The notes: generated by a model from the letters alone, not told the origin. DNA of 54,367 nucleotides from Bradyrhizobium sp. (GCF_019244115.1 NZ_JAFATE010000227.1:1-54367); one strand, 5' to 3'. Numbered from the stretch's first letter, positions 8,644 through 17,333 are shown. Program-made: numbers and translations.

Positions 8644-9582
8644 CTATTTCACCCGCACGTCGAACGAATAGGATGCGCCGAGCCCGACCGTCACCTGGTT
8701 CGGCGAGCCGCGCAACTGCACCAGCGGGCTGGCCGCGGCATCGCCGAGCAGGCGCTGGTATTCGACATAGGAGTGCACCTCCCATTGCGGATTGAGGCGA
8801 TAGCGAAGCTGCGCGCCGGCACCGGCCGAATGCGCGCCGCCTCTGGCATTGAAGGCCGGCAGTCCCGAGAGCGCCGCCTGCAGCGGAGTGATGCTGAAAT
8901 AGGGCGCGGTGGCGCCCGTCGATTCCAGCGTGAAGCGCGGGCCGGCCGAGAAAGTCAGGCCCTGCCCCAGCGGCACGATGGCATCGGCGGAAAAATTCGC
9001 GGTGACGCCGCCATGGCCAAAAAATCCCTGCCGCACCTCGACGCGCGTACGAAACCAGTCGATCGGAAAATATTCGACGAAGCCGCCGAGCTCGAGCGCG
9101 GCGTGGACATTGCCGAGCCCGGCAAGCTCGGCAAAATTGTTGGCATTGCGGGCAGCGACGAATTTTGCGACCGGGCCTGCGTGAAAGCCGCCAAAGTCGA
9201 ACAGGGTGAAGCTGGCGCTGTCGAGCGGGCTGCGGAAACGCTCCGGCGAGCTGGCGCGGCGGATCGAGAACACTGGAATCGGACTCACCATGTAGCGCTT
9301 CGCGCCCTCGAAGTCGGGCTTGTACTCGGCGCCGGCCCCGACCGATACGATCCAGTCTCCTTCGATCGACGGCAGGCCCGGGATGGTGAACGGTGGCGGC
9401 GGCAGCGTGAACACCGGCTGCAGCGTGGAGGCGGACGCAGACGACGCAGATGGCGGTGGCACCTTCGCGGCCTGCGCCATCGCGGCCGCCGGCACGAAGG
9501 CCAGGGCCCAGATCAAGCTGAGAACGCTGCGGTACGGACGGCGGCCGATCCGATAAAACGATCGCGCAACGCCCCGCACCAT
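8644..9582 (-). CDS. MipA/OmpV family outer-membrane protein
   Basis: 312 residues with a cleavable signal peptide (hydrophobic residues about 20-34, cut after AMA near 36). The family pattern is clear: an initial GAGAEYKPDFEGAKRYMVSPI strand, alternating beta strands through the body, a central GHGGVTANFSADAIVP segment and a final VTVGLGASYSFDVRVK strand. MipA/OmpV proteins are outer-membrane beta-barrels. Some scaffold murein synthesis and others are osmoregulated porins, so the specific job is open. AGGGG precedes the start. It is divergent from garD. Confidence 0.88.
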   Translation of the reverse strand: MVRGVARSFYRIGRRPYRSVLSLIWALAFVPAAAMAQAAKVPPPSASSASASTLQPVFTLPPPPFTIPGLPSIEGDWIVSVGAGAEYKPDFEGAKRYMVSPIPVFSIRRASSPERFRSPLDSASFTLFDFGGFHAGPVAKFVAARNANNFAELAGLGNVHAALELGGFVEYFPIDWFRTRVEVRQGFFGHGGVTANFSADAIVPLGQGLTFSAGPRFTLESTGATAPYFSITPLQAALSGLPAFNARGGAHSAGAGAQLRYRLNPQWEVHSYVEYQRLLGDAAASPLVQLRGSPNQVTVGLGASYSFDVRVK

Positions 9583-9691
9583 GTCGCCCCTACTCTAAAC
9601 ACGGCGCCGGCTGCGGCGCCTGATCTCTCCGGCCGCATCGGATGCCACGCGAAGGCGCTGCATCTTTGGCCGCACTGTGGGGCAAATGCGC

Positions 9692-9707
9692 CTAACATGC
9701 ATGTCAG
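9692..9707. promoter_or_regulatory. Palindrome upstream of galactarate dehydratase
   Basis: ACATGCATGT (9695-9704) is a perfect 10-base palindrome extended with one mismatch to CTAACATGCATGTCAG. It sits in the divergent region between the porin and garD, about 160 bases before the garD start. Sugar-acid genes are often under GntR/FCD regulators that bind short palindromes, so it is a possible operator, but no such regulator is in the window. Confidence 0.3.
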
Positions 9708-9868
9708 GAAAGTCAGGCCGCGTGGTGCGCCGCCGCCGGTCGGCATGGCCGCCCCGCCTTGGCGCGCGATCTCGAAAGTTGCAGGCAAAGGCGCAACCGA
9801 CTATCTCGTTGCTCAAGGCTGGCCTGCCATGGGCCAGACCGGTCGGACTGACCTATCAAGAGGACGCC

Positions 9869-11464
9869 GTGCAGCTCGAGCAACCTGCGAAAGTCGATAT
9901 GGCCCAGGATTTGGTTCAAGAGACGCCCCGCCTGATCAGCATGAATGCGAATGACAATGTGGCGATTGTCGCGAATGATTTTGGCCTGCCCGCGGGCGCG
10001 GCCGCGCCCGGCGGCCCGACGCTTCGCGAGCGTATTCCTCAGGGGCACAAGGTGGCGCTCGTCGACCTGCCCAAAGGCACGCCGGTCCGCCGCTATGACG
10101 TTGTCATCGGCTACGCCGCCGAAGATCTGCCCGCGGGCGCATGGGTCAATGAACAGCGCCTCGACATGCCGGCGCCGCCCTCGCTCGATGGCCTGCCGCT
10201 GGCGACGCGAAAGTCCCCGCTCGGCGGTGCGCTCGACGGCTACACGTTCGAAGGCTTTCGCAATGACGACGGCTCGGTCGGCACGCGCAATCTGCTGGCG
10301 ATCACCACGACCGTGCAATGCGTCTCCGGCGTGGTGGAGCATGCGGTCAAGCGGATCCGCACCGAGCTCTTGCCGCGCTATGGCAATGTCGACGACGTCG
10401 TGGCGCTCGAACATATCTATGGCTGCGGGGTCGCGATCGATGCACCGGGTGCCGAGATTCCGATCCGCACCTTGCGCAACATCAGCCTCAATCCGAATTT
10501 CGGCGGCACCACCATGGTGGTGAGTCTGGGCTGCGAAAAGCTGCAGCCCGAACGCCTGCTGCCCAAGGGTGCCTATCCGTCGCGCGCTGCGATGGGCGCG
10601 CGCGACTATGATCTCGTGACCCTGCAGGACAATTCGCATGTCGGCTTCGAGGCCATGATCAGCTCGATCATGCAGACTGCCGAACAGCATCTTGCGCGGC
10701 TTGACAAGCGCCGCCGACAGACCTGCCCGGCCTCCGATCTCGTCGTCGGCTTGCAGTGCGGCGGCAGCGACGCATTTTCCGGCGTGACCGCTAACCCGGG
10801 GCTCGGCTTTGCCGCCGACCTTCTGGTCCGCGCCGGCGCGACCGTCATGTTCTCGGAAAATACCGAGGTGCGCGACGGCATCGCGCAGCTCACCGCGCGC
10901 GCAGTCAATGAGGATGTCGCGCGCGAACTGATCGCCGAGCTCGGCTGGTACGACAATTATCTCGAGCGCGGCCGGGTCGATCGCAGCGCCAACACCACGC
11001 CCGGCAACAAGAAGGGCGGCCTTTCCAACATCGTCGAGAAGGCGATGGGCTCGATCGTGAAATCCGGCAGCGCGCCGATTTCCGGCGTCGTGCGTCCCGG
11101 CGAACGCGCGAAAACCAAGGGGCTGTTATATGCGGCGACGCCGGCCAGCGATTTCGTCTGCGGCACGCTGCAGCTCGCCGCGGGCATGACGCTGCACGTG
11201 TTCACGACCGGACGCGGCACGCCGTATGGGCTGGCGGCCGTGCCGGTGATCAAGGTCGCGACCCGCAGCGAGCTGGCGCGGCGCTGGCACGATCTGATGG
11301 ACGTCGACACCGGCGGCATCGCCTCCGGCGAGGCGACCATCGAGGAGACCGGCTGGCAGCTGTTCCGCACCATGCTGGAGGTGGCGAGCGGACGGCAGAC
11401 CTGGACCGAGAAGTGGCGGCTGCACAACTCGCTCGCGCTGTTCAATCCGGCGCCGATTACGTGA
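9869..11464 (+). CDS. garD: Galactarate dehydratase (GarD / UxaA family)
   Basis: 531 residues from a GTG start; E. coli GarD has 523. It dehydrates D-galactarate (mucate) to 5-keto-4-deoxy-glucarate. The N-terminal SAF-like domain ([15 protein letters not shown]) is followed by the hydrolyase domain with [59 protein letters not shown] and a C-terminal [11 protein letters not shown], all close to E. coli GarD as I remember it. I preferred GTG 9869 because AGAGGA precedes it and the length then fits; upstream in-frame codons (from 9677) would add a basic, unrelated extension. No other galactarate gene is adjacent, so the transporter and aldolase must be elsewhere. Confidence 0.9.
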   Translation: MQLEQPAKVDMAQDLVQETPRLISMNANDNVAIVANDFGLPAGAAAPGGPTLRERIPQGHKVALVDLPKGTPVRRYDVVIGYAAEDLPAGAWVNEQRLDMPAPPSLDGLPLATRKSPLGGALDGYTFEGFRNDDGSVGTRNLLAITTTVQCVSGVVEHAVKRIRTELLPRYGNVDDVVALEHIYGCGVAIDAPGAEIPIRTLRNISLNPNFGGTTMVVSLGCEKLQPERLLPKGAYPSRAAMGARDYDLVTLQDNSHVGFEAMISSIMQTAEQHLARLDKRRRQTCPASDLVVGLQCGGSDAFSGVTANPGLGFAADLLVRAGATVMFSENTEVRDGIAQLTARAVNEDVARELIAELGWYDNYLERGRVDRSANTTPGNKKGGLSNIVEKAMGSIVKSGSAPISGVVRPGERAKTKGLLYAATPASDFVCGTLQLAAGMTLHVFTTGRGTPYGLAAVPVIKVATRSELARRWHDLMDVDTGGIASGEATIEETGWQLFRTMLEVASGRQTWTEKWRLHNSLALFNPAPIT

Positions 11465-11486
11465 GCTGTCGGGAGGGGAGCGCGTC

Positions 11487-12017
11487 TCACTCGCAGGGCA
11501 GGTAGCGGAAATAAAAATCGTCGTCGATTTTTTCCACCGTGGCCCGGCCGCGCGCCGAGCGGGAGATCAGGCTGATGTTCTTGCTGTCGTCATAGACGAT
11601 TTCGGTCGCGCAGGATGCGCCGCTGGGCGTCGCGGGCACGTCGTCGCCATAGGAGAATAGGACCATCGAAACCCGCCCTTCGCGGGACGGAGACATGGCG
11701 GCGACCCGCGCAACATATTCGTCTCTATGCAACCAGAAGTGGATCCTCATGCCATCTGGGGAAAACCACTGCAGGAGGGCCACGAGAACAGCCGCGCAGA
11801 CCAGGCTCGCCAGCCGCCGAGGTCCGCGCGTGAACACGCAGGCGCCGACGCACCAGAGCCAGGCGATGGCGTGAAAGGCGACCAGCGCGCCTGCCAGGAG
11901 CCAGAGCTTGGAAAGGTGCTCGACATAGCTCAGCTGGAAAAGCAGCTTGTAGGCAACGAAAAAGCACGCAGCGTAGATGACCACGCGGAAGGAGAAAGTG
12001 TCGCGACTCCCGGTCAT
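11487..12017 (-). CDS. Hypothetical three-helix membrane protein with soluble C-terminal domain
   Basis: I do not recognise this 176-residue protein. Three hydrophobic helices occupy the first half (roughly residues 10-32, 37-60 and 70-86). A polar domain of about 85 residues follows, with two cysteines (in GASCATEIVY and at the C-terminal YLPCE), perhaps a disulfide if that part is periplasmic. SFVLFSYGDDVP-like and ISRSARGRATVEKID segments look like a small beta-rich fold. Start 12017 is preferred because GAGAG lies 5 bases before it; 12032 is an in-frame alternative. It faces garD tail to tail, 22 bases apart. Confidence 0.6.
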   Translation of the reverse strand: MTGSRDTFSFRVVIYAACFFVAYKLLFQLSYVEHLSKLWLLAGALVAFHAIAWLWCVGACVFTRGPRRLASLVCAAVLVALLQWFSPDGMRIHFWLHRDEYVARVAAMSPSREGRVSMVLFSYGDDVPATPSGASCATEIVYDDSKNISLISRSARGRATVEKIDDDFYFRYLPCE

Positions 12018-12314
12018 GTCGACTCTCGGCATCGGGACCGTTCAAGTGCGCGCCGGAAAATCATACCACTATCGAAACGGGCGACACGCCAAGCGCGCGT
12101 GGCGGATCGAACAGCGCACAGACCCATCGGGCCGGTGCAAGCGACGCCTTGTAACAGTCGCTCAGAATCAAGTCTATCCCCGCCTGAACCACAACGCAGA
12201 AAAGTCCACGATTGTGCGTGAACCCTTGGTTTCAGCCTCCTATTTCACAACCGCGACCATGGGTTGTGTCTGTCTCCGCGGCAGTGCCGGAGTTCACGCC
12301 TGCGATCTCCGGCG

Positions 12315-13073
12315 TCACACGCTCTCAACCGGCTCCAGCGGCAGCGGCTGCAGGCCCCCGAAGCGGCGCTCGCGACGCGAGAACGAGGAGAGCGCGTCCG
12401 CAAGATCGTCGGCATCGAATTCGGGCCACATCCGATCGGTGAAATGCAGCTCGGCATAGGCCCCTTCCCACAACAGGAAGTCCGAGAGGCGCTTCTCGCC
12501 CGAGGTGCGGATGATCAGGTCGACGTCGCGCAGGCCGACCTCGCCGGTGACGAGATCGGAAAAATTTTCGCGTGTGAGTTCGCCCAACGTGTGCGCGCGG
12601 GCCGCAGCGCTCAGGATCGCATCGCGCGCCGAATAGTCCACCGCGATTCGCAAATGCAGCGCCGCGCCCTGCGCGGTCGAGGCTTCCGCCCTGCCGATCG
12701 CGGCCGCGATGCCTTCCGGCAGGCGGTCGCGGCGCCCGATCACGGTCAGGCGGACGCCGTTGCGGACCAGGGCCTCGACCTCGCTCGCGAGATAGAAGCG
12801 CAGCAGCGCCATCAGCGCGGCGACCTCGGCCCTGGGCCGCCGCCAATTGTCGACCGAGAAGGCATAGAGCGTCAGCGTGCCGACGCCCTGCTTCGGCGCC
12901 GCCTCGACGATGCGACGGATCGCCTCGACGCCGGCTTCGTGCCCGCGCACGCGCGAGAGCCCACGCCGGGTGGCCCATCGCCCGTTGCCATCCATGATGA
13001 TGCCGACATGCAGCTTATCGGGCAGCTGATCCTTTTGGCCGGCGGATGGTTTGGGAGAGAGACTACTTTGCAT
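12315..13073 (-). CDS. uppS: Isoprenyl transferase (cis-prenyltransferase, UppS family)
   Basis: 252 residues. It condenses farnesyl diphosphate with isopentenyl diphosphates to make polyprenyl diphosphate. The family motifs are complete: GIIMDGNGRWA with Mg-binding Asp28, RVRGHEAGVEAIRRIV, LTLYAFSVDNWRRP, and DLIIRTSGEKRLSDFLLW followed by ELHFTDRMWPEF. In alphaproteobacteria the housekeeping uppS normally sits with frr and cdsA. This copy instead lies 39 bases after a winged-helix regulator gene, so it is probably a second, regulated paralogue. A CTTTGC-N3-GCAAAG palindrome covers its start codon. A GGAG ribosome site lies next to that palindrome. Confidence 0.9.
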   Translation of the reverse strand: MQSSLSPKPSAGQKDQLPDKLHVGIIMDGNGRWATRRGLSRVRGHEAGVEAIRRIVEAAPKQGVGTLTLYAFSVDNWRRPRAEVAALMALLRFYLASEVEALVRNGVRLTVIGRRDRLPEGIAAAIGRAEASTAQGAALHLRIAVDYSARDAILSAAARAHTLGELTRENFSDLVTGEVGLRDVDLIIRTSGEKRLSDFLLWEGAYAELHFTDRMWPEFDADDLADALSSFSRRERRFGGLQPLPLEPVESV

Positions 13074-13080
13074 CGCAAAG
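13066..13080. promoter_or_regulatory. Candidate operator over the uppS start codon
   Basis: A perfect CTTTGC-N3-GCAAAG inverted repeat whose left part contains the uppS ATG (13071-13073, minus strand). Its arms are identical to those of the palindrome at 14108-14124 in front of the first gene of the same module. A protein bound here would cover the ribosome site region and any promoter in the short gap after the regulator gene. Confidence 0.6.
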
Positions 13081-13112
13081 CTCCAGCGCAAAACAATGAA
13101 GGGTGGTTCGGT

Positions 13113-13487
13113 TCAGGTCGGCAGGATGCCGAGGCGCGACAGGGTCGAAGCCTCCTTGCCGGCCGCCTTCGCCGCATCGCGGACCAGCCGCTCGAGGACG
13201 GCGAGATAGTCCAGGAAGCGGCGACGTCCCGCCTTGGTGAGGCGGCAGGTGGTGTGTGGACGATTGCCCTCGTACCCCTTCGTGACTTCGACCAGACCGG
13301 CCTCCTGCAGCACCTGCAGATGGCGGCTGAGATTGCCGTCGGTCAGTCCGCACAACTGCTTGAGGTCGGCGAAGGCCAGTCCCTTGGGATGCGCCATCAA
13401 CGAGGTCAAAAGGCCGAGCCGCGCCTTCTCGTGAATCACGCGGTCGAGGCCGTCATAAGAGAACGGCGCGCTGTCAGGTTTCGGCAT
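13113..13487 (-). CDS. Winged helix-turn-helix transcriptional regulator
   Basis: 124 residues, essentially one winged-helix domain. A helix bundle DRVIHEKARLGLLTSLMAHP is followed by the HTH FADLKQLCGLTDGNLSRHLQ, and the wing runs VLQEAGLVEVTKGYEGNRPH to TTCRLTKAGRRRFLDYL. This matches the HTH_34 (MarR/ArsR-related) group, which lacks an obvious metal site. The start at 13487 is preferred because GGAG lies 7 bases upstream, and it gives a 14-base overlap with the preceding membrane-protein gene, implying translational coupling. I infer that it binds the two CTTTGC-N3-GCAAAG palindromes in this module. Confidence 0.88.
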   Translation of the reverse strand: MPKPDSAPFSYDGLDRVIHEKARLGLLTSLMAHPKGLAFADLKQLCGLTDGNLSRHLQVLQEAGLVEVTKGYEGNRPHTTCRLTKAGRRRFLDYLAVLERLVRDAAKAAGKEASTLSRLGILPT

Positions 13488-14091
13488 CGTCATCTCCGGA
13501 CGCAAAATACAGGATCGTGGCCATCAGCGACTGGCCGAACGCGAATGGCAGGCCCATGGTCCAGGGTGACAGCGCGTGACTATGACTTGCCAGAATGAGC
13601 ACCGAGAACCCGGACAGGAAGTAGAACGCGCCCCCGAGCGCGATCGTGCGCGGCAGCGAACGCACTGATGCGAACACGCCGAGCGACACCAGGATCTGCC
13701 AGAGACCGGGCAGGATCCACAATGTTTCCGGCGCGAACTTGCCGAGCATTACGGCAAGCAGGATTCCGGCGATGCCCGCCGGCAAGGACTGCTCCACCGC
13801 CTGGTGGATCATGGCGTCGGCGAGACCGGAATGGTGCCGGCGCGAGCGGGCCTGCATCTCGACCCAGATCATCAGGGCCGAGAGCAGCGCCGCGGCCGCC
13901 CAGCCGCAGAAGAAGGTCAGGGGATGGCCGGAGGGATCGTCAAGCCAGAAATATTGCAGTACGGCGGTCAGCAGCGCGACGCCGCCGGTCGCCGCCATTG
14001 CCGCCGGTCCATAGCCGCGGAATGCGGTTCCGGCGGCCAACTGGCTGCGGATTGCGATGATATCGGCCAAGGCCTTGTCGAGATCGCGCAT
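13474..14091 (-). CDS. Hypothetical multi-pass membrane protein, first gene of winged-helix module
   Basis: 205 residues. After a soluble start (MRDLDKALADIIAIRSQLAA) come about five to six hydrophobic helices, including AAMAATGGVALLTAVLQYFWL, FFCGWAAAALLSALMIWVEM, a pair around IAGILLAVMLGKF and WQILVSLGVFAS, and FYFLSGFSVLILAS. No enzyme or transporter motif is visible. The start at 14091 follows a GGAG about 12 bases upstream; a longer frame to 14220 would run through the promoter palindrome. It overlaps the regulator gene and is the likely sensor or target partner of that regulator. Function unknown. Confidence 0.75.
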   Translation of the reverse strand: MRDLDKALADIIAIRSQLAAGTAFRGYGPAAMAATGGVALLTAVLQYFWLDDPSGHPLTFFCGWAAAALLSALMIWVEMQARSRRHHSGLADAMIHQAVEQSLPAGIAGILLAVMLGKFAPETLWILPGLWQILVSLGVFASVRSLPRTIALGGAFYFLSGFSVLILASHSHALSPWTMGLPFAFGQSLMATILYFASGDDDAET

Positions 14092-14107
14092 CGTTTTCGA
14101 ATCTCCG

Positions 14108-14124
14108 ACTTTGCAATGCAAAGT
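14108..14124. promoter_or_regulatory. Perfect 17-base palindromic operator of the winged-helix module
   Basis: ACTTTGCAATGCAAAGT is a perfect palindrome around a central base, 16 bases before the membrane-protein start codon at 14091. The core CTTTGC-N3-GCAAAG recurs at 13066-13080. Size and placement fit a homodimeric winged-helix repressor. The opposite side leads to the divergent protease gene (start 14285), which might also be affected. Confidence 0.65.
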
Positions 14125-14284
14125 ATACGGGATGACAAAGCAAAGGCAAGCCCGCCTGCTGAGAAAGACGCAAGACCGCGGCGCTCGGCACGGAACCCGC
14201 TGGCGGCCGGCCGCAACCACTCAAGGTTGCTTTCTCCGCCGCTCCTCCGGTAGAATAAGCCGGGTGTGCTGCTGGGGGGCTCGC

Positions 14285-15535
14285 ATGATCAGGGCGTTTC
14301 TCGTTGCGTGTGTCGTTCAGGTTGCGATCACGACCGCCGCCGGCGCGGCCGGTCCCTACGGCATGATCCGTGTCGGCAACTGGATGGGAGGCGCCTATAC
14401 CAACGACACCAATGGCACGTTTTCACATTGCGCCGCCGGTTCCGATTACGAGAGCGGAGTCTCGCTGATCGTCAGCCAGACCACGACCGGCTCCTGGCTG
14501 CTCGGCTTCGCCAGTCAGAGATTCAGCTTCAAGCAGGGCGACGCGCTTCCGATCGACGTCATGTTCGACGGCCAGTCCCAGGCCAGGCTGTTCGCGAACG
14601 CCAACACCTCCGTCATGGTGTCCGCGATCCTTCCGCCGAACGTCGCGCGCACCTTCCAGAAGGCGAGCCTGATGGTGGCGGTCGCCGGCGGCACGCCCTA
14701 TCAATTCAACCTGACCTCGACCGGACCATTGCTGGCCGCAATCGCTAACTGCGTAACGCGAGTCAAGGTGGACGGAATCGAAAAGGCCGGCGATTTCACC
14801 GTGCCAAAGGCGATCGCCGCAAAATCCGCGTCGCCAGCCGATGCGCCGGGCGGAAGCAGATCGTCCAAGGCGGTGAGCAAGACCGGCACCGGGTTCGTGA
14901 TCAGTCCGAGCGGCCACATCGTGACCAATCAGCATGTCATCGCGGGCTGCAGCGGCGACATTCGCGGCAACCTGACCGGCGAGCCCGTGATGACGTTGCG
15001 CACCGTTTCGAGCGACGAGTCCAACGATCTCGCGCTGCTGCAGGCGCCGGCCTCCGCCTCGTTCAAGGACTTTGCCAGGATTCGCGACAGGACGATTCGA
15101 TCAGGTGATTCGGTGGTTGCGATCGGGTTTCCTTATCACGGCCTGCTGACCTCCGACTTCACCGTGACGACCGGCATCGTGAGTTCCCTCAGCGGCATAT
15201 TGAACGACAGCCGTTTCCTGCAGATCAGTGCCGCCGTGCAGCCGGGTAACAGCGGCGGGCCGCTGCTCGACAGCAATGGCCTGATCGTGGGCATGGTCGC
15301 CGCCAAGATCGATGCAATGCGGTTCGTCCGCGCCACTGGCAACATTCCTGAAAACATCAATTTTGCGATCAAGACCGGCGCGATCCGGGACTTTTTGGAC
15401 AACAGCGTCGTGCCCTACGAGACCGGTGCCGGCAAAGGCGACCTCAAGACCCCGGAGATCGCCGGCGCCGCACGGGCCTACACGATGCTGATTTCCTGCA
15501 CCGCGACCGAACAGGCCGAGAGCGCGAAGCGGTAG
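14285..15535 (+). CDS. Secreted trypsin-like serine protease with novel N-terminal domain
   Basis: 416 residues with a signal peptide (MIRAFLVACVVQVAITTAAG, cut near AGA-AG). Residues about 24-165 form a domain I do not recognise, with two cysteines and several beta-strand-like stretches. The DegP-like S1 protease domain follows, with His217 in TNQHV, Asp248 in SNDLALL and Ser323 in PGNSGGPLL. No PDZ domain follows, so this is not a classic HtrA/DegP. It ends with a short tail holding one Cys. A strong GGGGGG tract lies 5 bases before the ATG. It is likely periplasmic. Confidence 0.85.
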   Translation: MIRAFLVACVVQVAITTAAGAAGPYGMIRVGNWMGGAYTNDTNGTFSHCAAGSDYESGVSLIVSQTTTGSWLLGFASQRFSFKQGDALPIDVMFDGQSQARLFANANTSVMVSAILPPNVARTFQKASLMVAVAGGTPYQFNLTSTGPLLAAIANCVTRVKVDGIEKAGDFTVPKAIAAKSASPADAPGGSRSSKAVSKTGTGFVISPSGHIVTNQHVIAGCSGDIRGNLTGEPVMTLRTVSSDESNDLALLQAPASASFKDFARIRDRTIRSGDSVVAIGFPYHGLLTSDFTVTTGIVSSLSGILNDSRFLQISAAVQPGNSGGPLLDSNGLIVGMVAAKIDAMRFVRATGNIPENINFAIKTGAIRDFLDNSVVPYETGAGKGDLKTPEIAGAARAYTMLISCTATEQAESAKR

Positions 15536-15559
15536 CGCGCACCCGCACCAAAAACGTGA

Positions 15560-15583
15560 ATGGCCGGGACGACGCCCGGCCAT
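15560..15583. terminator. Hairpin between convergent genes
   Basis: ATGGCCGGG and CCCGGCCAT form a 9-base stem with a 6-base loop, lying between the protease stop (15535) and the DUF3551 stop (15659). It has no strong T run, and the GGCCGGG core is that of the dispersed repeats in this window, so it may be a REP unit serving as a bidirectional transcript end. Confidence 0.5.
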
Positions 15584-15658
15584 GACTGTTTCGAACGGTA
15601 CCATCGCGCGGCCGTGCTGCTCCCAGCTCAGGCCCGGCAGCTGACCGTGACTTGGGCC

Positions 15659-15964
15659 CTAGTAGGTACCGTAACGGTCCACTGGCGGATAGGCCGGCAG
15701 CCCCTGCCGGACGCGTGCGAACGCCACGACGGGATTGACGTTGCAATAGAGGCCACGCCCTGAGGCCGAGGCCTCGCACTGGCTGTAGGTCGCATAGTTG
15801 CAGTCGCCGGGATAGCCGACACCGCGGCCCTGCGCGCACCAGGGATAGACGTGCTCGCCAAAATAATAGTCGGCCAGCGGCGAACGGTTGTTGCGCGCGT
15901 CTGCGGCGACCGTCGTCATGGCCGTTGCCGATAACACCAGGATGGCCGTCATCAGTTTGCGCAT
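15659..15964 (-). CDS. DUF3551 small secreted protein
   Basis: 101 residues with a signal peptide (MRKLMTAILVLSATAMTTVAA). The mature part has the DUF3551 pattern: YPWC, GYPGDCNY, SQCEASASGR and a last Cys in LYCNVNP. The four cysteines could make two disulfides in the periplasm. The family is expanded in Bradyrhizobium and its function is unknown. AAAGGAA precedes the start at 15964. A perfect CRP-type palindrome is centred 76 bases before the start codon. A second member is at 41318-41605. Confidence 0.85.
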   Translation of the reverse strand: MRKLMTAILVLSATAMTTVAADARNNRSPLADYYFGEHVYPWCAQGRGVGYPGDCNYATYSQCEASASGRGLYCNVNPVVAFARVRQGLPAYPPVDRYGTY

Positions 15965-16030
15965 GATCTTGTTCCTTTCTCCATATGAAGTCGTCAATCG
16001 CTCGAATTACAGCGCGCCAATTCCAGAACT

Positions 16031-16050
16031 GATGTGACGAATCTCACATC
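16031..16050. promoter_or_regulatory. Perfect CRP-type binding site upstream of DUF3551
   Basis: GATGTGA-N6-TCACATC is a perfect inverted repeat that contains the full CRP consensus TGTGA-N6-TCACA. It lies 67-86 bases before the DUF3551 start codon on the minus strand, a good position for class I or II activation by a cAMP-CRP-like protein. It is not a FixK/FNR site, which would read TTGAT-N4-ATCAA. Confidence 0.6.
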
Positions 16051-16230
16051 CGCGACCGCCGATCTGCGCCTTGCCTTTACGAATGTCGGATCCAAGCCAC
16101 ACCAGGTTTCAAAATCCTGCCAGTGTCGTTCGGTCCTGGTCTTCGTGAGCGAGCCCACGGCAACATGACATGAATGTCAGAAACCGGGACACGCGACGAT
16201 ATCAGATTCAACGCGCGCGGTCCCTTAACT

Positions 16231-17208
16231 TTATTCAACCTTCAGGCCGGCAAATTCCACCACCTTCTTCCATTTCTCGGTCTCGGCCTTGATCATGTCG
16301 CCGAAAGCTTCCGGCGATTGAATCAAGGGTTCGCCGCCAAGCTCGACCAGGCGCTTGCGCAACTCCGGCTCCGCCAAAGTTGCATTGATCTCCTTGTTCA
16401 GCTTGTCGATGATCTCTCTGGGCGTATCTTTTGGAGCGCCAATGCCGAACAGCGCGCTCGCCTCGTAGCCCGGAACCGTTTCCGCAATCGCCTGCACCTC
16501 CGGCAACTGCGGCGAACGTTCTGCCGTCGTGACGCCCAGCGCGCGCAGGGAACCGGCGCGGATGTGTTGGATGATCGAGGGCATGTTGTCGAAAATCACC
16601 TGCACCTGGCCGGCCAGCAAATCGGTGATCGCCGGCGCTGCGCCCCGATAGGGCACGTGCTGCATTTTCGCGTCCGTCATCGCCATGAACATCTCGCCGG
16701 ACAGATGCACCGATGTCCCGTTGCCGGAGGAGGCCATGTTCACTTTGCCGGGATTGGCCTTCACATACGCGATGAACTCGGCGACATTCTTGGCCGGCAC
16801 GTCCTTGTTCACCGTCATCACGTTGGGCACGCGGTTGAAGGAGGCGATGGGCGCGATGTCGCGCACGAAGTTGAACCTCAAATTGGCATAAAGCGAGGTG
16901 TTGATGTAGTTGGCGGGATTGACCAGCAGCACCGTGTAGCCATCCGGGTCGGCCTTGACGACGGCTTCGGTGCCGATGTTGTTGCCCGCGCCCGGCTTGT
17001 TCTCGACGATGAATTGCTGACCGAGCCGTTCCGACAGCCGCTGCCCGATCAGCCGGGCCAGAATATCGGTCGCGCCGCCCGGCGGATAGCCCACGATGAA
17101 GCGCACCGGCCGCGTCGGATAGTCGGCCGCCGCAGCCTGCCGCAGCGGTGCCAAAAGAAAGGAAAAGCCACCTGCTGCCATTTCCAGCGCGGCACGCCGT
17201 GAAATCAT
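16231..17208 (-). CDS. Bug family (tripartite tricarboxylate transporter) substrate-binding protein
   Basis: 325 residues. The N-terminus MISRRAALEMAAGGFSF is signal-like, with a twin arginine that may make it a Tat substrate. The mature protein has the TctC/Bug pattern: YPTRPVRFIVGYPPGGATDI, VVENKPGAGNNIGTEAV, the GHTVLL-type stretch DGYTVLLVNPANYINTS and HVPYRGAAPAITDLLAGQVQ. Bug proteins bind carboxylates or related small molecules in the periplasm. No TctA/TctB membrane genes are adjacent, so it is an orphan receptor, as is common. I placed the start at 17208 to match the signal peptide. Confidence 0.9.
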   Translation of the reverse strand: MISRRAALEMAAGGFSFLLAPLRQAAAADYPTRPVRFIVGYPPGGATDILARLIGQRLSERLGQQFIVENKPGAGNNIGTEAVVKADPDGYTVLLVNPANYINTSLYANLRFNFVRDIAPIASFNRVPNVMTVNKDVPAKNVAEFIAYVKANPGKVNMASSGNGTSVHLSGEMFMAMTDAKMQHVPYRGAAPAITDLLAGQVQVIFDNMPSIIQHIRAGSLRALGVTTAERSPQLPEVQAIAETVPGYEASALFGIGAPKDTPREIIDKLNKEINATLAEPELRKRLVELGGEPLIQSPEAFGDMIKAETEKWKKVVEFAGLKVE

Positions 17209-17333
17209 GTCCAGTTTCTCCCGAATTTCGTTATCCTTGAATTGCTTGCGGACGGCGTTGTAACAAGCAAAGTGCAGGGCGGAAAGCATGGTCGGCGCAC
17301 GCGACCCATGCTCTGGGACGATAGGGATCATCC

